A DNA stretch of 64,000 nt from Mesodorylaimus sp. YZB2_4 (lineage: Eukaryota > Nematoda > Enoplea > Dorylaimida > Dorylaimidae): assembly GCA_030248295.1 (NCBI GenBank), contig JASANH010001039.1:1302001-1366000 (forward strand), given 5' to 3'. Below the pieces are notes generated by a model. It was given only the letters and a program-made list of their open reading frames with translations. It had not been told where the DNA came from and made no database searches. The position numbers were made by a program, and so were the translations under genes. Positions within the stretch are counted from its first letter, which is position 1. Every line of letters begins with the position of its first letter. Positions 11,110-22,472 of the stretch are shown here, one piece after another.

Positions 11110-11286
11110 CGGATGCGATCATGTTCATGTTCATGTTTTACCACATCACCAAACGCTTATGCGCACTCGAGGGTGAAGGGACACATTTTACACGAAATGA
11201 TTTACTGGCCCGCGAGTCGAACACTCGCCTGTAACTGCGCACCTGGTGTGAGAGGCAAACGCCTAACCCACCAGGCCACGAGGCCC
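11110..11286 (-). repeat. tRNA-derived SINE (S family), copy 1
   Basis: On the minus strand the element opens with a tRNA-like head. It has an A-box-like TGGCCTGGTGGGTTAGGCG and a B-box-like GTGTTCGACTCG, followed by a tail with GAGTGCGCATAAGCGTTTGG. The same head and tail occur at 44876-45038 (minus) and 52458-52605 (plus). The stretch just before it (10985-11070) is an A/T low-complexity run. Confidence 0.7.
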
Positions 11287-11942
11287 CATGCGTAACTGGG
11301 CAGCCGCCACATGCGATTGGAAAAAGGCTTATATCATTGTCCCTCAAGCGCAGCATTATATTTACGGCCTGACACAGTACCGCAGTCTTCATGTTCTCTG
11401 CAGAAGGATTCTCGGTCTAGCGCTTCCTCCTGAATAAATTCTATGCTGCTCAATCCCTTAGCCAGTTGCCAGAATTTCAAGAAAAGTAGGAATCGTAATT
11501 ATAGCGCGTGCATTTGTGCAACCCCTGTTCTCCTTCTTACAAGTGTACCCTCCTTCTCCTTAAAGTGCCATAGTCTAAATTCGGTGATTCCACACTACCT
11601 CGTAGCGAAAAATAAACTTTGAAAAACAGCTTTTGTCTAGACGTCAAAAGAATCTGCAATCCCTAGCCGGAGTGGAGTGCCATAGCGGACTGGACTTATA
11701 AAGCTTGTTTGCAGAAATACTGTAGCGTCATTTGATGCGCAGGCGCCTTCGCGAACGCTTTTTGCGGACTTCAAAGGCATTGCGCGCGATACACCCTTCA
11801 AAATATGCTCTTTCGTGGGTAGAGGTATCGACTGAACCAAGAGTTCTGCTAGAAGCGCCTACGCCTTACGTAAACAATTGGGCGAAACTAGCATCAATCA
11901 AACGGGATAAAGAGCAAATTTTGTGATTTGTAGTTCTTCGCA

Positions 11943-14845
11943 ATGCCTGCTCGATATTTCGTCAATCATCTCGCCGATTTTGTGCCAGGTGTTGGAGAAT
12001 CGGCTATAAATCGCTTGAATCATGCCCGTCAACTATATAAAGAGAAATTACTAGAAACAGCGTTTTTGTGCATCAAAAAATTCCCAGCCACACCAGATAA
12101 TATTGATGGTGGTGTGTACGTGGGTATAAGCGGATTGGCTTATGCTTTATGGTACGCAGCTTCGAAGAAATCTTTGCTGGAACAAAATGAAAAAACCCGT
12201 TTGCTAAACGAAGCACGACGATTAATCGATTACAATTTGAGGTAAAAATTTTTACTAATTATCAGGTTCAGTGGTTTTCAGTCCTTGAATTTCTGAGTAG
12301 TCGAATTGAAAATAATGTGAAAGGACGTGCGTGTTGTTGCGGCAGGTTCGATCGGAATGTTCATGGCGAAGAAGGCGGATGTTTATTGGGAGCAAGTGGA
12401 ATTTATTTAACGGCTGCATTGATCTATCGAGAATTTCATGAAGAAGAAATTGTGAAGAAATATTTCGATAAAATTAAAATATTGGCGACAAAAGCTGCGG
12501 AAAATTTGAATTTTTTGGTAAGCTTTAGAAACTAGAAAAATCAAAATCAATACAGTTGTTTTAGCGTCACGGAAGTGATGAAATTTTTGTCGGCCGAGCT
12601 GGATATCTGTGCGCAATTTTAAATTGGCATCTGAAACTAAAACAGCATTTCGATGACGTCTTGATTCAATCTTTGATCAAAACTATTATCGATTCTGGTC
12701 ATCAGTACGCCAAACATCATAAATCCACTTCACCGTTGATGTATGCTTATTACAAAACAGAATATTTGGGCGCTGCTCACGGTTTAACTGGCATTTTACA
12801 ATTTGCACTCAGTTTCCCGAATATCAGTTTGGATTCAGAACGAATGAACTTGTTAAAAGGTATTTCACGTTTTTATGGATCTGTAAAATAGCTAGAAAGT
12901 TATATTTTTAGGAGCAGTCGATTGGTTGTGTTCAGTACAGTTTAAAAGCGGTAATTTTCCATGCGCTGCGGACGAATTGGGCGAAGAGTCGGATGAGTTG
13001 GTTCATTGGTGTCATGGGGCGCCAGGAACGATCTATTTGTTGGCCAGGGCCTACCAAATATGGCATGAAGAAAAGTATTTGAAAGTGAGTACGGATTTCC
13101 TGTCAAGGGCCACTGTCATCAAAATTTTTCGAGGAACCTATTAAACTGCGCCTGCAGAGAGAATCTGCGACACAAAATTCGCCTTCCGCCCCTCGTTTAA
13201 ATTCTAGAAAGATATTGACCATTCGAAAATTTGAATTCGCGCGGATTTCTTATTGCTCAGCAGGTTCAAGCTGCTTAATACAAAAAACCGGATCGTGAGA
13301 TTTGAGTAATTACTCTGCTTAATCTCTCCCGAAAAAAACCTCATTGTAGTGCTCTTATCTTTTTTACGCATGATTCATTCCTTTCCAGATTTTGTATTTT
13401 TTAAGGATCACCAATGATTTTTCGAAATTGTTGTCGCACACTCCACACGCTTTTCGGCGTATTTTGTTGTAAGCGGCTTACCTGCTGAGCAATCAGAAAT
13501 CCGCGCGAATCCAAAAAATTGACTTGACGATGTGTTTCTAAGCCTTGAAGGGGCCTTGAGACATTTTTACAACAATTTTGTAGTAAGTCTAGTTTCATAG
13601 CATATTCTAGAAATTTCTGTTACAGTAGGCCTTCTAAGAAAAATTATCTCTATAAATTTTGAATGGGAAAATTTCCGCCTACTTTTAAACCATATCGCAT
13701 GGTCGCGTCAGACCATTAGACAAAAAGGTAAATTTTTGGAAGCGGATACCACAAATTTTTTGCAGCTGGTATTCCTAAAAATATGTGAATGCGGGAAAAT
13801 TCTTCGCAAATTCAGCTACATCTTTTAGCGTTCGTTCGGGATCCTGATCCCTATCCCGGTCGGGATCGCCCCTCCCGAACCCGATCCCGCTCCCGATAAA
13901 AAATGGTCGGGATTAAATGTTGTGGAGATGTGTGAAGAAGGGGAAGGGGAGAGGAAGGGAGTGTTCCCGAAGGGTAAGCTGGAAAAACTAGGGTAGGGTG
14001 GATGATTGAACTGGTGAAGATGAAGTGAGGGATTTGTTTGCTAATTGGTGACTAACTCTAGGTCTTTTTGCTTACACGATTCTGAATGCCATGATAAATA
14101 CTGCGCGAAAAAGTTTTTAACTCTATATTTGCTGAATGCTTGGGGCGGGTTGTACTGTAAGTTACCCACATCGAATTAAAAGTGGAAAAATAACACTCTA
14201 AAAATCCCGATCCCGGTCCCGATCCCGTCCGGGATTGAGCGAATCCCGATCCCGAAAAAAGTGATCCCGAACGAACGCTAAAATCTTTAAATCAAATTTT
14301 TAACTTTTTTGTTGAATCAGCGAATTTTGAAGGGATTTAGTATTAGTAGCTGCCGCACACCATGGCCTGCTGAACAACGTCCTTTCTCGCGGTTTCAGAA
14401 GTTTCTAATTTCTTGCTCGAAAAGTATCACGTTTTGAGTGCCTCGATCATATCGATTTCGCACAGATCAACGTTGTAGATCAGATTTCAAAAGGTTCGGC
14501 ACTTCTTTGCTGTTTCAGGCTGCTCTTCAGTGTGGAGAGGCAGTATGGGAACGTGGTTTGTTGAAAAAAGGCCCCGGTATTTGTCATGGTATCGCTGGTA
14601 ACGCTTATGTTTTCCTGACCTTGTATCGCATGACGGGCTATTCGGATGAGCGTCACTTGCATCGAGCGTTGCAATTCGTTGAGTTTATGGAAACGGATGA
14701 ATTCAAAAATGGTGCTCGTACACCCGATACACCATACAGTTTGTTCGAAGGATTGGCTGGCACTTTTTGTTTGTATGCTGATTTGGCTACAGGAGTCGAT
14801 GGGCGTGACGAATGGGAATATCCGTTGATGCCGGTCTTTTATTGA
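11943..14845 (+). CDS. LANCL: LanC-like protein (LANCL family)
   Basis: Five exons (11943-12241, 12346-12517, 12565-12859, 12912-13084, 14519-14845) join with matching phases to give 421 residues, the usual LANCL length. Family motifs appear in order: IDGGVYVGISGLAYAL, DEIFVGRAGYL, YLGAAHGLTGI, ELVHWCHGAPG and GPGICHGIAGNAY. The Cys of WCHG and the Cys-His of GICHG are the zinc ligands known for LanC proteins, so the metal site is intact. Animal LANCL proteins are cytosolic or membrane-associated, bind glutathione, and have been reported to add glutathione to dehydrated Ser/Thr residues. The start is the first ATG of the first coding exon. The first three introns are 104, 47 and 52 bases, but the last is 1434 bases and holds two inverted-repeat insertions. 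Confidence 0.93.
13233..13512. mobile_element. inverted-repeat element in LANCL intron 4
   Basis: The left arm contains TTCGCGCGGATTTCTTATTG followed by CTCAGCAGGT, and the right arm is its near-perfect complement (ACCTGCTGAGCAATCAGAAA then TCCGCGCGAA). The arms are about 35 bases and enclose about 200 bases without coding capacity. Confidence 0.6.
13824..14282. mobile_element. MITE with 20-base perfect inverted termini and ATCT target duplication
   Basis: The element starts TTTAGCGTTCGTTCGGGATC and ends with its exact reverse complement. The four bases ATCT flank it on both sides (13820-13823 and 14283-14286), or ATCT may be part of a chance match. Each arm continues into many GATCCC/GGGATC units, so the arms fold back further. 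There is no coding capacity. It lies in intron 4 of the LANCL gene. A GATCGGGATCGGGAT patch near 7142 may be a relative. Confidence 0.75.
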
Positions 14846-16186
14846 GGTGCTATTGCATTGATTTTTATTCATGAATTTAGGGAAAGGTCGCTGAACCCCT
14901 GAGATAATGAGATACTCAAAGGATTTTTGCAACGGGACTCGCTTGTGCGTTTTTTGCATGATGTAAAGTCTTTATTAAAGGTTTTTAAATGAAAGTAAAA
15001 ACAAATTTTATAAAAAGTTGGTTGATCCAGTTGGTCGTCAGAATTTTTGTTTGTACTGAGTCACCATCTAATAAATGGGCACCTGACCTGACGCCCCACA
15101 TGCCGCGGGTACTAAAGGCGGCATGCGAGAAGGGCAGTGGGCCCTAAGCATGTCCTCCCAGTTGTGATGAATCCAGTTTGACTGGGGGGGGGGGGGGGGG
15201 GTCTGTGGCTGAAATGCTTCGTCGAGCGCAATAACTTATCAGGGTTTTTGGCACTCCATAGGTACATAGTTCAGGCTAGTAAAGCATGCAATAGGGTTAT
15301 ATATGCCCTCAAAAAATATTTAGTTATGTTTCTTGTCCACAGTTTAGCTTCTGTTTTTTTTGCACGTTTCAGTGTCAGCGTGGTGTTCACGTCGCACCCC
15401 CGTCAGTTATCTGCCCTGTCTCGAGCATTCAAGGTTTGAAACGGTGAGAATGGGCCTGGTGAGATCTTCGACAGGGTCAAATGACCGCAAAACCTGACAG
15501 AAATCTGCGGCCAGCCTTCGTAAAGTAGTGTTTGGTTAGTCAGGCGAACTTGGGGAATATTTTTTAAAGCTTATAAAAAGGAGTGCGAGGAAGCAGACAA
15601 GGCTTGCCTGGCTATCGTGACATTAAACAAGGGACTAAGGCATTGTTATTGTGAAATATGACGTCTTGCGCACATCTGGCCTCGCCCGTCCGCGAAATTT
15701 AAGCCTCTTATACCCTTCTTTCGGAATCCCGTCTTGCCTAAATTCTTCGTCGAAACTCCCTTCTTTTGCATGACACCCACGCAAGGCTGTCTGCTGTCCT
15801 CGCACTCCTCTCCTAAGCTTATGAAGATGACTAGGCTCGTCTGACTGATCAGACGCAGCTGACTGTGGACTTCTGTCACAGAACATTTTCGTAGACTCGA
15901 ATCCGAAACTCAGTTTTACACATGTGCCCGCTGTCACTTCCCATTCATATTCGGTCGCCTTGGCCCAGACTCGCTATGTCGTAGAGAAAGCTTCGCTTCG
16001 AGTACCTTAGCCTGTAGACGACGGCTTTGAAATCCGCTTGGCACACGCCCTCCATCGAATTGACTCCGACTAGGGCGAGCGAGGAAAAACCAGTTTCTAA
16101 TGCCAATTTTTTTAGGCGGCGGGCTTAGATTCGATTTTTATTCTTGCCGACCTGCAACTCTCTGAAATTCTCACTTTACCACAACT
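14846..16186. other. intergenic, no gene recognised; 18-base G-run
   Basis: Nothing with coding support was found. A homopolymer of 18 G occurs at 15184-15201. Similar G-runs elsewhere in the window tend to mark ends of inverted-repeat elements, but I could not pair this one. Confidence 0.5.
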
Positions 16187-18851
16187 ATGATGACGCAAGA
16201 GGAATCCAACTCCAAATCGGATGACCCACCTCCGTCATATCCGTCCGCACCGCCTGTCCCACCACCGCCCTACACTTCAGTCGATGCGGACAACAGGCCC
16301 AACTTTGTCAATGCTCGACGAAGCAAAAAACTGGCCGTTATCGAAATGGCCTCATCCTGTTCTCTACTCATTCTGGGTATAATTTGCACAGCACTAGCTT
16401 CCGTCAGCCACTCAGATTACATTGTGGACACGGGCATACGGGTATGGATGCCGCTGATTGGAATCGTAGCCGCTGGTCTTGGATTAGCTGCACTGAAATA
16501 TGAAAATTACAACAAACATTGTTTACTAGGGGCTCATTTTTTCATGTGCATATTTAGTTCTGTAACGTTTGCTATTCTGGCCATCTTATTACCCAGGCGT
16601 TTATCGCTGGGCTCATATTCCTATCGAGGAGACAACCATAATTCATCTCGACGTATTCCAGTGGGCGTCCAGGAAGTATTATTTGCGTTCGAATTGATTT
16701 TTCTTGTCGTGGGATTCGCCCATAGTAAGCATCTGCGACTACTTTAGTGAATGCGGTCCATCTAGCCGATCTTAATCACATGCATGCAATGGCGCGCAAA
16801 ACACCACAAGGAAGCGATTTTTCAAGAATAAGGTTTTATCCTCAATTTCTCAACTGTTTGGAGTAGAATGTGGATATAGCGAGTGGCAATGTACCACCCA
16901 GTTGATTATGAAGGTAGAGTGTATTTCGCACACCCATTTTCGTCTCATAATTTAATACCCTACTGATATGCAAAATGAAATTTCTGACATTTTTGATGGT
17001 CACATCAATGCAATTGCGATGCATCTTTTGCATGGCTAACAGAAAATGATACTGAAAGCAGAACTGGCAGCACCTGCCTTGCTTAAATGTTTTCAAAAGT
17101 TTTCTCTAGAGCCAGGTCCAACATTGAGTCCCACCCCAGCCCGAACCATTTTTTTTTGGGTTGGGTCGGGTCGGGTTTCTTTGGCGGAATGGTTTTGGGT
17201 TGTGAAGGTCGACCTTTTTTCGAAACCAATCCAAAAAACCACTTTTGCACTCGGGTCAGCCTTACTCGGCAGCATGAGCATGTGCTTGAGCAGCACAGCA
17301 TTTTGAAGCCACTTCTGTGTGGTGTGCGCTGGTTTCGAATCGACGGATCCTTGTGTTATGAAAAACGCACCCATTGCCGGCTAGTCTAACTCGATATGTC
17401 AGTCTGACTGTGACGGAACTGGGAAATTGTCTATCAGAAGATGACATCGAGCTCTGATCTGATCTCTTGTCGACTTGCAGTCAGGTTGGCCAGGTCCTTA
17501 TTTTGAAAGTTTGAAAGCTTGGTCAGTCAGGATCCATGGAAAAACCTCTTGCTTTTTGGCACGGAAGGGCTCGAGTTTTCGGCTAGGTTTAGATAATGAG
17601 TTCTTGCCTTGAAACAGGTATATTCTGCAAATTTATTCATGGAGCACTAAATAATTCTGTCTCAAAGAGGCCATTTTGAAAAAATTTTCCCCGCCCCACA
17701 CCCCGCTCGGATGATTGGCGCTTATCCTTTAGTTCTAAATTAAAGCATATAAATGTAATTTCTTTTGTTGGCACCCTAGAACACCGAAATCCTGCGTACG
17801 CGAGCGAACTGACGTCAGCCGCTGCCAGGTCATTGGCGGGTGAATATAATGACGGGAGACCAGCATCTCCTTGTTCAGGGAACAGGGCTTGTAAAATTAG
17901 TGCCCTGGCGAAAATGGTCTTTACAGCCGGGGTCATGTTATTTGACACTTGCAGCTCGAGAAAGGATGGTCGTTACGACATGAGCAGGATGCGTCTCAGA
18001 TATCAGATTGTTTTTTGGAGTCCAAACACCTAATTTGGAAATGCAGTCAGATGCCAGTTTATTACCTGCTAGATAAGCTGCTTTTGGTATCCCTGGAGAT
18101 CTTTCTGGAGGTACAGTCGATGAAGATGCGAGTGGAGCACGACTCAATCAGCTGCCCAAAAATGTATTCATCGCTGGTCAACTTTCAGAGTTGGGTGCGC
18201 TGTCAAAAGGTGCTACCCGTTGCCTTGGGGAGGCTGGGGGAGGCTCATCCACTATCCTCACCACCTCTCTTTGGGGGAAGACTTTCGAGCAAAGCCTCTG
18301 TGCGAACAAAATTGCTTTTCCTGAGGTCGCTTAGCAAAGGATGGTAGCATTTTCACAAAAATGTGCGTCGTACTGATAATATACTTCACTGAGTAAAAGT
18401 GGTTTTATGGGTTTTAGCCAAATTTTTTCCAAAATATGTGTTTTATGGGTTGGGTTTGGGCTCACTTGCGAATGGGTCAAGTTTGACTCTCTAAAACTGG
18501 GTTTGGGTTGGGTTTGGGGTTTCAGGTTAGGGTTGGGTCGAACTGTGAACCCATCGTCGTACCTGGCTCTAAAAGCTTGTTGGCCTCGAAATACTGTATT
18601 TCTCATGTTTAAAAATTTTCTCGCGCTGCGTGCATTTTTCGTCATACATTTTGTACTTACTCTTTACAGTGATTGCTAACATAGTATCAGCCGTATTTAT
18701 ATTCCGATATTGGTCAGTAAACCACAGAAACCATGGGACGGGCACTTTTGTCTACATTGCTGGCCCGGATAGCGATAGACAGGCGTCGACTCTTACTTTT
18801 CCTGAAGGATCTAGGGTAAGGAAAAGAATGACAAGCTATCAAGCAATATAA
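16187..18851 (+). CDS. PPxY-containing tetraspan membrane protein, two exons
   Basis: Exon 1 (16187-16724) ends at a strong donor (GTAAGC) inside a codon. Exon 2 (18670-18851) follows CTTTACAG and completes the codon in frame, giving 239 residues. The N-terminal 45 residues are Pro-rich with PPSY and PPPPYTSV, which fit the PPxY ligand of WW domains. Four hydrophobic segments follow at about residues 52-72, 85-103, 112-134 and 163-195, the last one completed by exon 2. A short polar C-terminal tail ends the protein. Topology and size recall CD20-like/MARVEL-type or other four-span proteins, and I cannot choose between them. If the intron were not removed the fourth segment would be cut short and followed by a stop, which favours the spliced model. 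A second ATG is the next codon. Confidence 0.7.
17107..18575. repeat. pair of GGGTT-rich inverted arms inside the tetraspan gene intron
   Basis: The left patch (17107-17200) begins AGAGCCAGGTCCAACATTGA and runs into GGGTTGGGTCGGGTCGGG. The right patch (about 18405-18575) ends with ACCTGGCTCT preceded by GGGTT/GGGTTT units, so the outer ends are inverted with respect to each other. They could be the two ends of one 1.47-kb element or two solo copies. A similar, shorter pair lies at 24259-24617. Confidence 0.45.
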
Positions 18852-19209
18852 CTTGGGAAGAACATACAAACCGCTGGTTCAATTTTCAGGTGGTGGTTAT
18901 GGGCAGGAGCAACATGACCTCGCATCAAGCCCAGATGTTTCGCTAGCTGATGCCAAAATACCGAAGCTGCGAAGAGTTACTTCTCCAGATTGCTTTTATT
19001 TATGTGCACTATGAACTAAAGCGGACTTACAGTCATAGTGCATATAGTAGTGAGCATTTTGCATATATTTACCAGGTTCTCCTTTGATATCGGAAGTTGT
19101 TGGTTGTCAGCGCTAAGCATCATCATATCCCTTCCGTCACACTTTTGCATCAACGAAACATGCAGAAATGTTTTTGTGCCCGTCAAAACAGAATACAGAG
19201 AAGATTATG

Positions 19210-21426
19210 TCAAAATCCAGTACTTTCTCTCACACGCATGCAAAATTTGATAAATTCTGTCTTCATCATTGAACTAAAGCATAAATAGAAATAAAAATTT
19301 AGTGCGTGTGAAGCAGTCTCTAGCAAATCACTCAGACACCATACGGTTAGAAATAATTCTTGACTTTTGATACTGTAATGAGAGAATATTCGGTAGCAGA
19401 TTGATATCAATGCTGCACAATATCCGAGTTGATTTAGAATAAATAGAATATCTAGGACTAACAGCAGCGATATAAGAGATGTGACTGAGCTGTGGGGATG
19501 AGATACGAGCGTGCCATGATTGCTAGCGTCCCGTGCAAGATTCATATGATGGTGACCTAAAATGTGAAGCGTAACTGATTCAGGATAAGGTGGGGTTAGG
19601 AGAGGCTAATTATATAATCTCGTTCTAGGCATAATTGCATGAAATTATGTATTTTGGAAAATAGTTTAAAAACAAAACTTACGCAGAAAATGTTTAACTT
19701 GGAGTCTTTAATTATTTAAACCATCCCTCAGTGCGCTGCGCATGAGTTAGTTATTACTGTGCAATGCTCGGTTGCCACCGATATATAGAGTTGCATACTG
19801 TAAAGTATGAGGTCGCAGCATATATTACTTTGTGTGCAGAAGCTACATATGTGGAAGCTTAACGTTACAAGAGTATTCGTTGCGTAGCATATAATTTATG
19901 CGGCGATATACATAATTATAACTTGTATACGCGCAAACAGGTTATAATATAGTTAACATGATCATCATGCAGAACTTGTAATTTTCAAGTTATGTATAAT
20001 GATCACAAGTTGTACATCACATGTTTTGTATAATATATTACTTTCGATGTACAACTTCGAAAGTAAGCATTTTACTATATCCCAAATATTCTGTAAACTA
20101 AGTCTTTACATCTCAAAAATAGAATACGCCATCCAGTATTCATAGGGTATACATGCAGTATATGGAAGAAATATATGTACTTATATTTTTTATAATATGG
20201 CAAAACTGTGTGTGAGCGTAGTATATATATTTCTGCGTGAAACTGCATGTGCACATACGTAATACAAATGTTATATGTTATATATATGTGTCTGTGTATA
20301 TGTTTTCAATATGTATAAAATCCTGTACTCAGACATAATAAATACGACTAACGCTAAGTTATGTGTCATGCACAAATGTAATAATTATACGTATATATAT
20401 ATATATATATATATATTTATGTATACGAATGTGTATCATGGGGTCAATTCATTTTCCCGAATATCTCTCCAAGAATTAAAATGGCGGTTAAATTATGCGG
20501 TTCCAGTCCTTACAAGCAAACATCATTCCTAAACTTCCCTGTCGTTTGGTTTTGGATTTGCCTTTTCATTTCAAGCGAAGCACCATGCATTATGTCTGCT
20601 TGCTTTGCTTGAAACAACCTTGTTACTCAAAATATGGTACCAACTTTAAACTTGTAATCCATTATAATATTTTTAATATTACAGTACCTAGCAAAGTTTA
20701 TGCGCAGACTTCGGCAGGTATACTCTACAAACCTGTTTCGCCTGCTGTCTCGTTACGAGCAGAGCTGACTTCAACCATTGCTTTTTGGTTTATTTTGGCA
20801 TGGTTCTTTTTTCTTCTTCTTTCGCTCAATACGATCTTGGCTGAGAGAACAGAGACAACTATGACCAGGGTAAAAGGCAATACGGTATCGATAGTGACCG
20901 TGATGACAATATTGACGATATTCCACCATGATTTCCATTCTTCTGGCATTAGGCCCTGTAAATTGAGCGAGTCCAGACTCCATTGCAGTCTTAGCACACT
21001 CAAGCTAATGATCACGACACCTGATATCTTTTGGATAAGTTTCTTCTTTTTCATAGGCATGTTCCTCATTGCCAGTGGCCAGCAAATCATTGCATACCTT
21101 TCAACTGTGACGTAGAGCGTGCCTAGGTCAGAGGCTAGTGATATGGCGTAGAGTGGTCCCTCGGTGACTATACAAACCATGAGAGGACCCCACTTGCTCA
21201 GGAGATATAGTACCCCATAAATGAAATCTAGAACTGATATTGTAATCATAAGAGTAAAAAATGAATTATTTTCTAAACGAAATCGTCGCCATAATGTGCA
21301 AATAGTTAGAAGGGAGGATATCATACCGACGGGGCAGAGTACAATGCCGGATATACTCATCAGCTGCCACTGCCAGGTGTCAAATGTCGGGAACAAGGTG
21401 ACGTTAGTTGCACTTTTATTGGTCAT
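19210..21426 (-). CDS. rhodopsin-family G-protein-coupled receptor, two exons
   Basis: Exon 1 (21426-20733) codes the N-terminus and TM1 to TM5. Exon 2 (19556-19210) codes TM6, TM7 and the C-tail. They join in phase 1 (G then GT) for 346 residues. An N-terminal Asn-Xaa-Ser/Thr pair precedes TM1. TM3 ends in VERYAMICWPL, a variant of the DRY motif typical of peptide-type receptors. After TM5 there is a basic loop (SERRRKKNH). TM7 ends NFYFYLCF, matching the position of NPxxY with Phe for Pro. Peptide receptors such as the FMRFamide-receptor group look like this, but the ligand cannot be read from the sequence. The 1176-base intron is very A/T-rich and carries a TA microsatellite. Confidence 0.82.
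20392..20417. repeat. (TA)n microsatellite
   Basis: About 13 uninterrupted TA units lie inside the intron of the receptor gene. The surrounding 19.7-20.4 kb is the most A/T-rich stretch of the left half of the window. Confidence 0.9.
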
Positions 21427-22472
21427 GCTAAAGTGACGTGATTTGATGGTTCAGCTGAATAATGACTGGTGATCAGCCAACTGGTCAACTGACTGGCAAC
21501 CGAAATATCTAATATGATCAATGTCTCAGGCACACACAGCAGGACAGTGCCCCGCCACAGGTAAGATCTGGACTGGCAGAAATTGAGAATTTAGTGCAAT
21601 TAATAAAACTTATGAACCATTCAGGCGTGAAAATTCCACTTGCACTGAGAACATTTGGGAGATGACGCGTGCGAATGCACCAAGAAAAGGAGGCAAGGAG
21701 GTTGTGTCGAATTACAGGGGCTCTGCAAAAGAAAATTGAGGAACGATTGGCATTGGCGGAAAACAATGTTTGCATTGCGATGGTTCAATATTCGAGAAGA
21801 AAGCGAAAAATTGATTGTTAAGTGGGAACGCATTGTTGTGCGAGAAACATGATTCAAAACTTTAAAAGGCATAGGCGTGAAAATTATTGATTTCATGTTT
21901 CATAAAATTAGTGCTTGACAGTTTTCACCATATACACACATTTAAAAGCCAGCCATATGATACTGACACCACTGTTTTTGTTATCATAGCTCCACATGCT
22001 TGTGGTCATGTAGGAATGCGTTTCTGCAGCTGGCACGCACAATCTTTTAAATTCAATTTTCCCGCAAAAAATTGGTTGACAAAAGCATCAATGAAAAAAA
22101 GTAAAATTATACGTGCATATGTAATTTATCTGTTTACTAAACTCCGCAATAAATTAAATATTCGCTATCCATCAGCAAATGCGTTTCATTTTTCACCTCA
22201 AACTTTACTTTACCTCAAAATACTTGTGTGCGCAGTGAAAATTCGCATATCTGGGCATCCAGGCGAAGAAAAAGGGAAAATCGAAAAGTTGTTTAGATCC
22301 CAGAAGGTCGCACCGTAAACAGTTGGAGTATTTCATTCCATTTGTTTACCTTCGAGAAGTAAAATTTTTTGTGTCGGTAAACTGCTCGAATTCACTTGCA
22401 CCTTTTCAGCTCAAACGCGGTTCCGGGCCGGATGCTTTCATAAACTTTAGAGGACAGTGAATTACAGACGCA
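21427..22472. other. intergenic between receptor and mitofilin genes
   Basis: This holds the promoters of two divergent genes. An open frame at 21887-22318 has no recognisable domain and no supporting splice sites, so I do not call it a gene. Confidence 0.45.

Noticed and set aside
21887..22318. A 143-codon frame upstream of mitofilin
   Set aside because: No domain, ordinary A/T-rich composition, no splice partner found.
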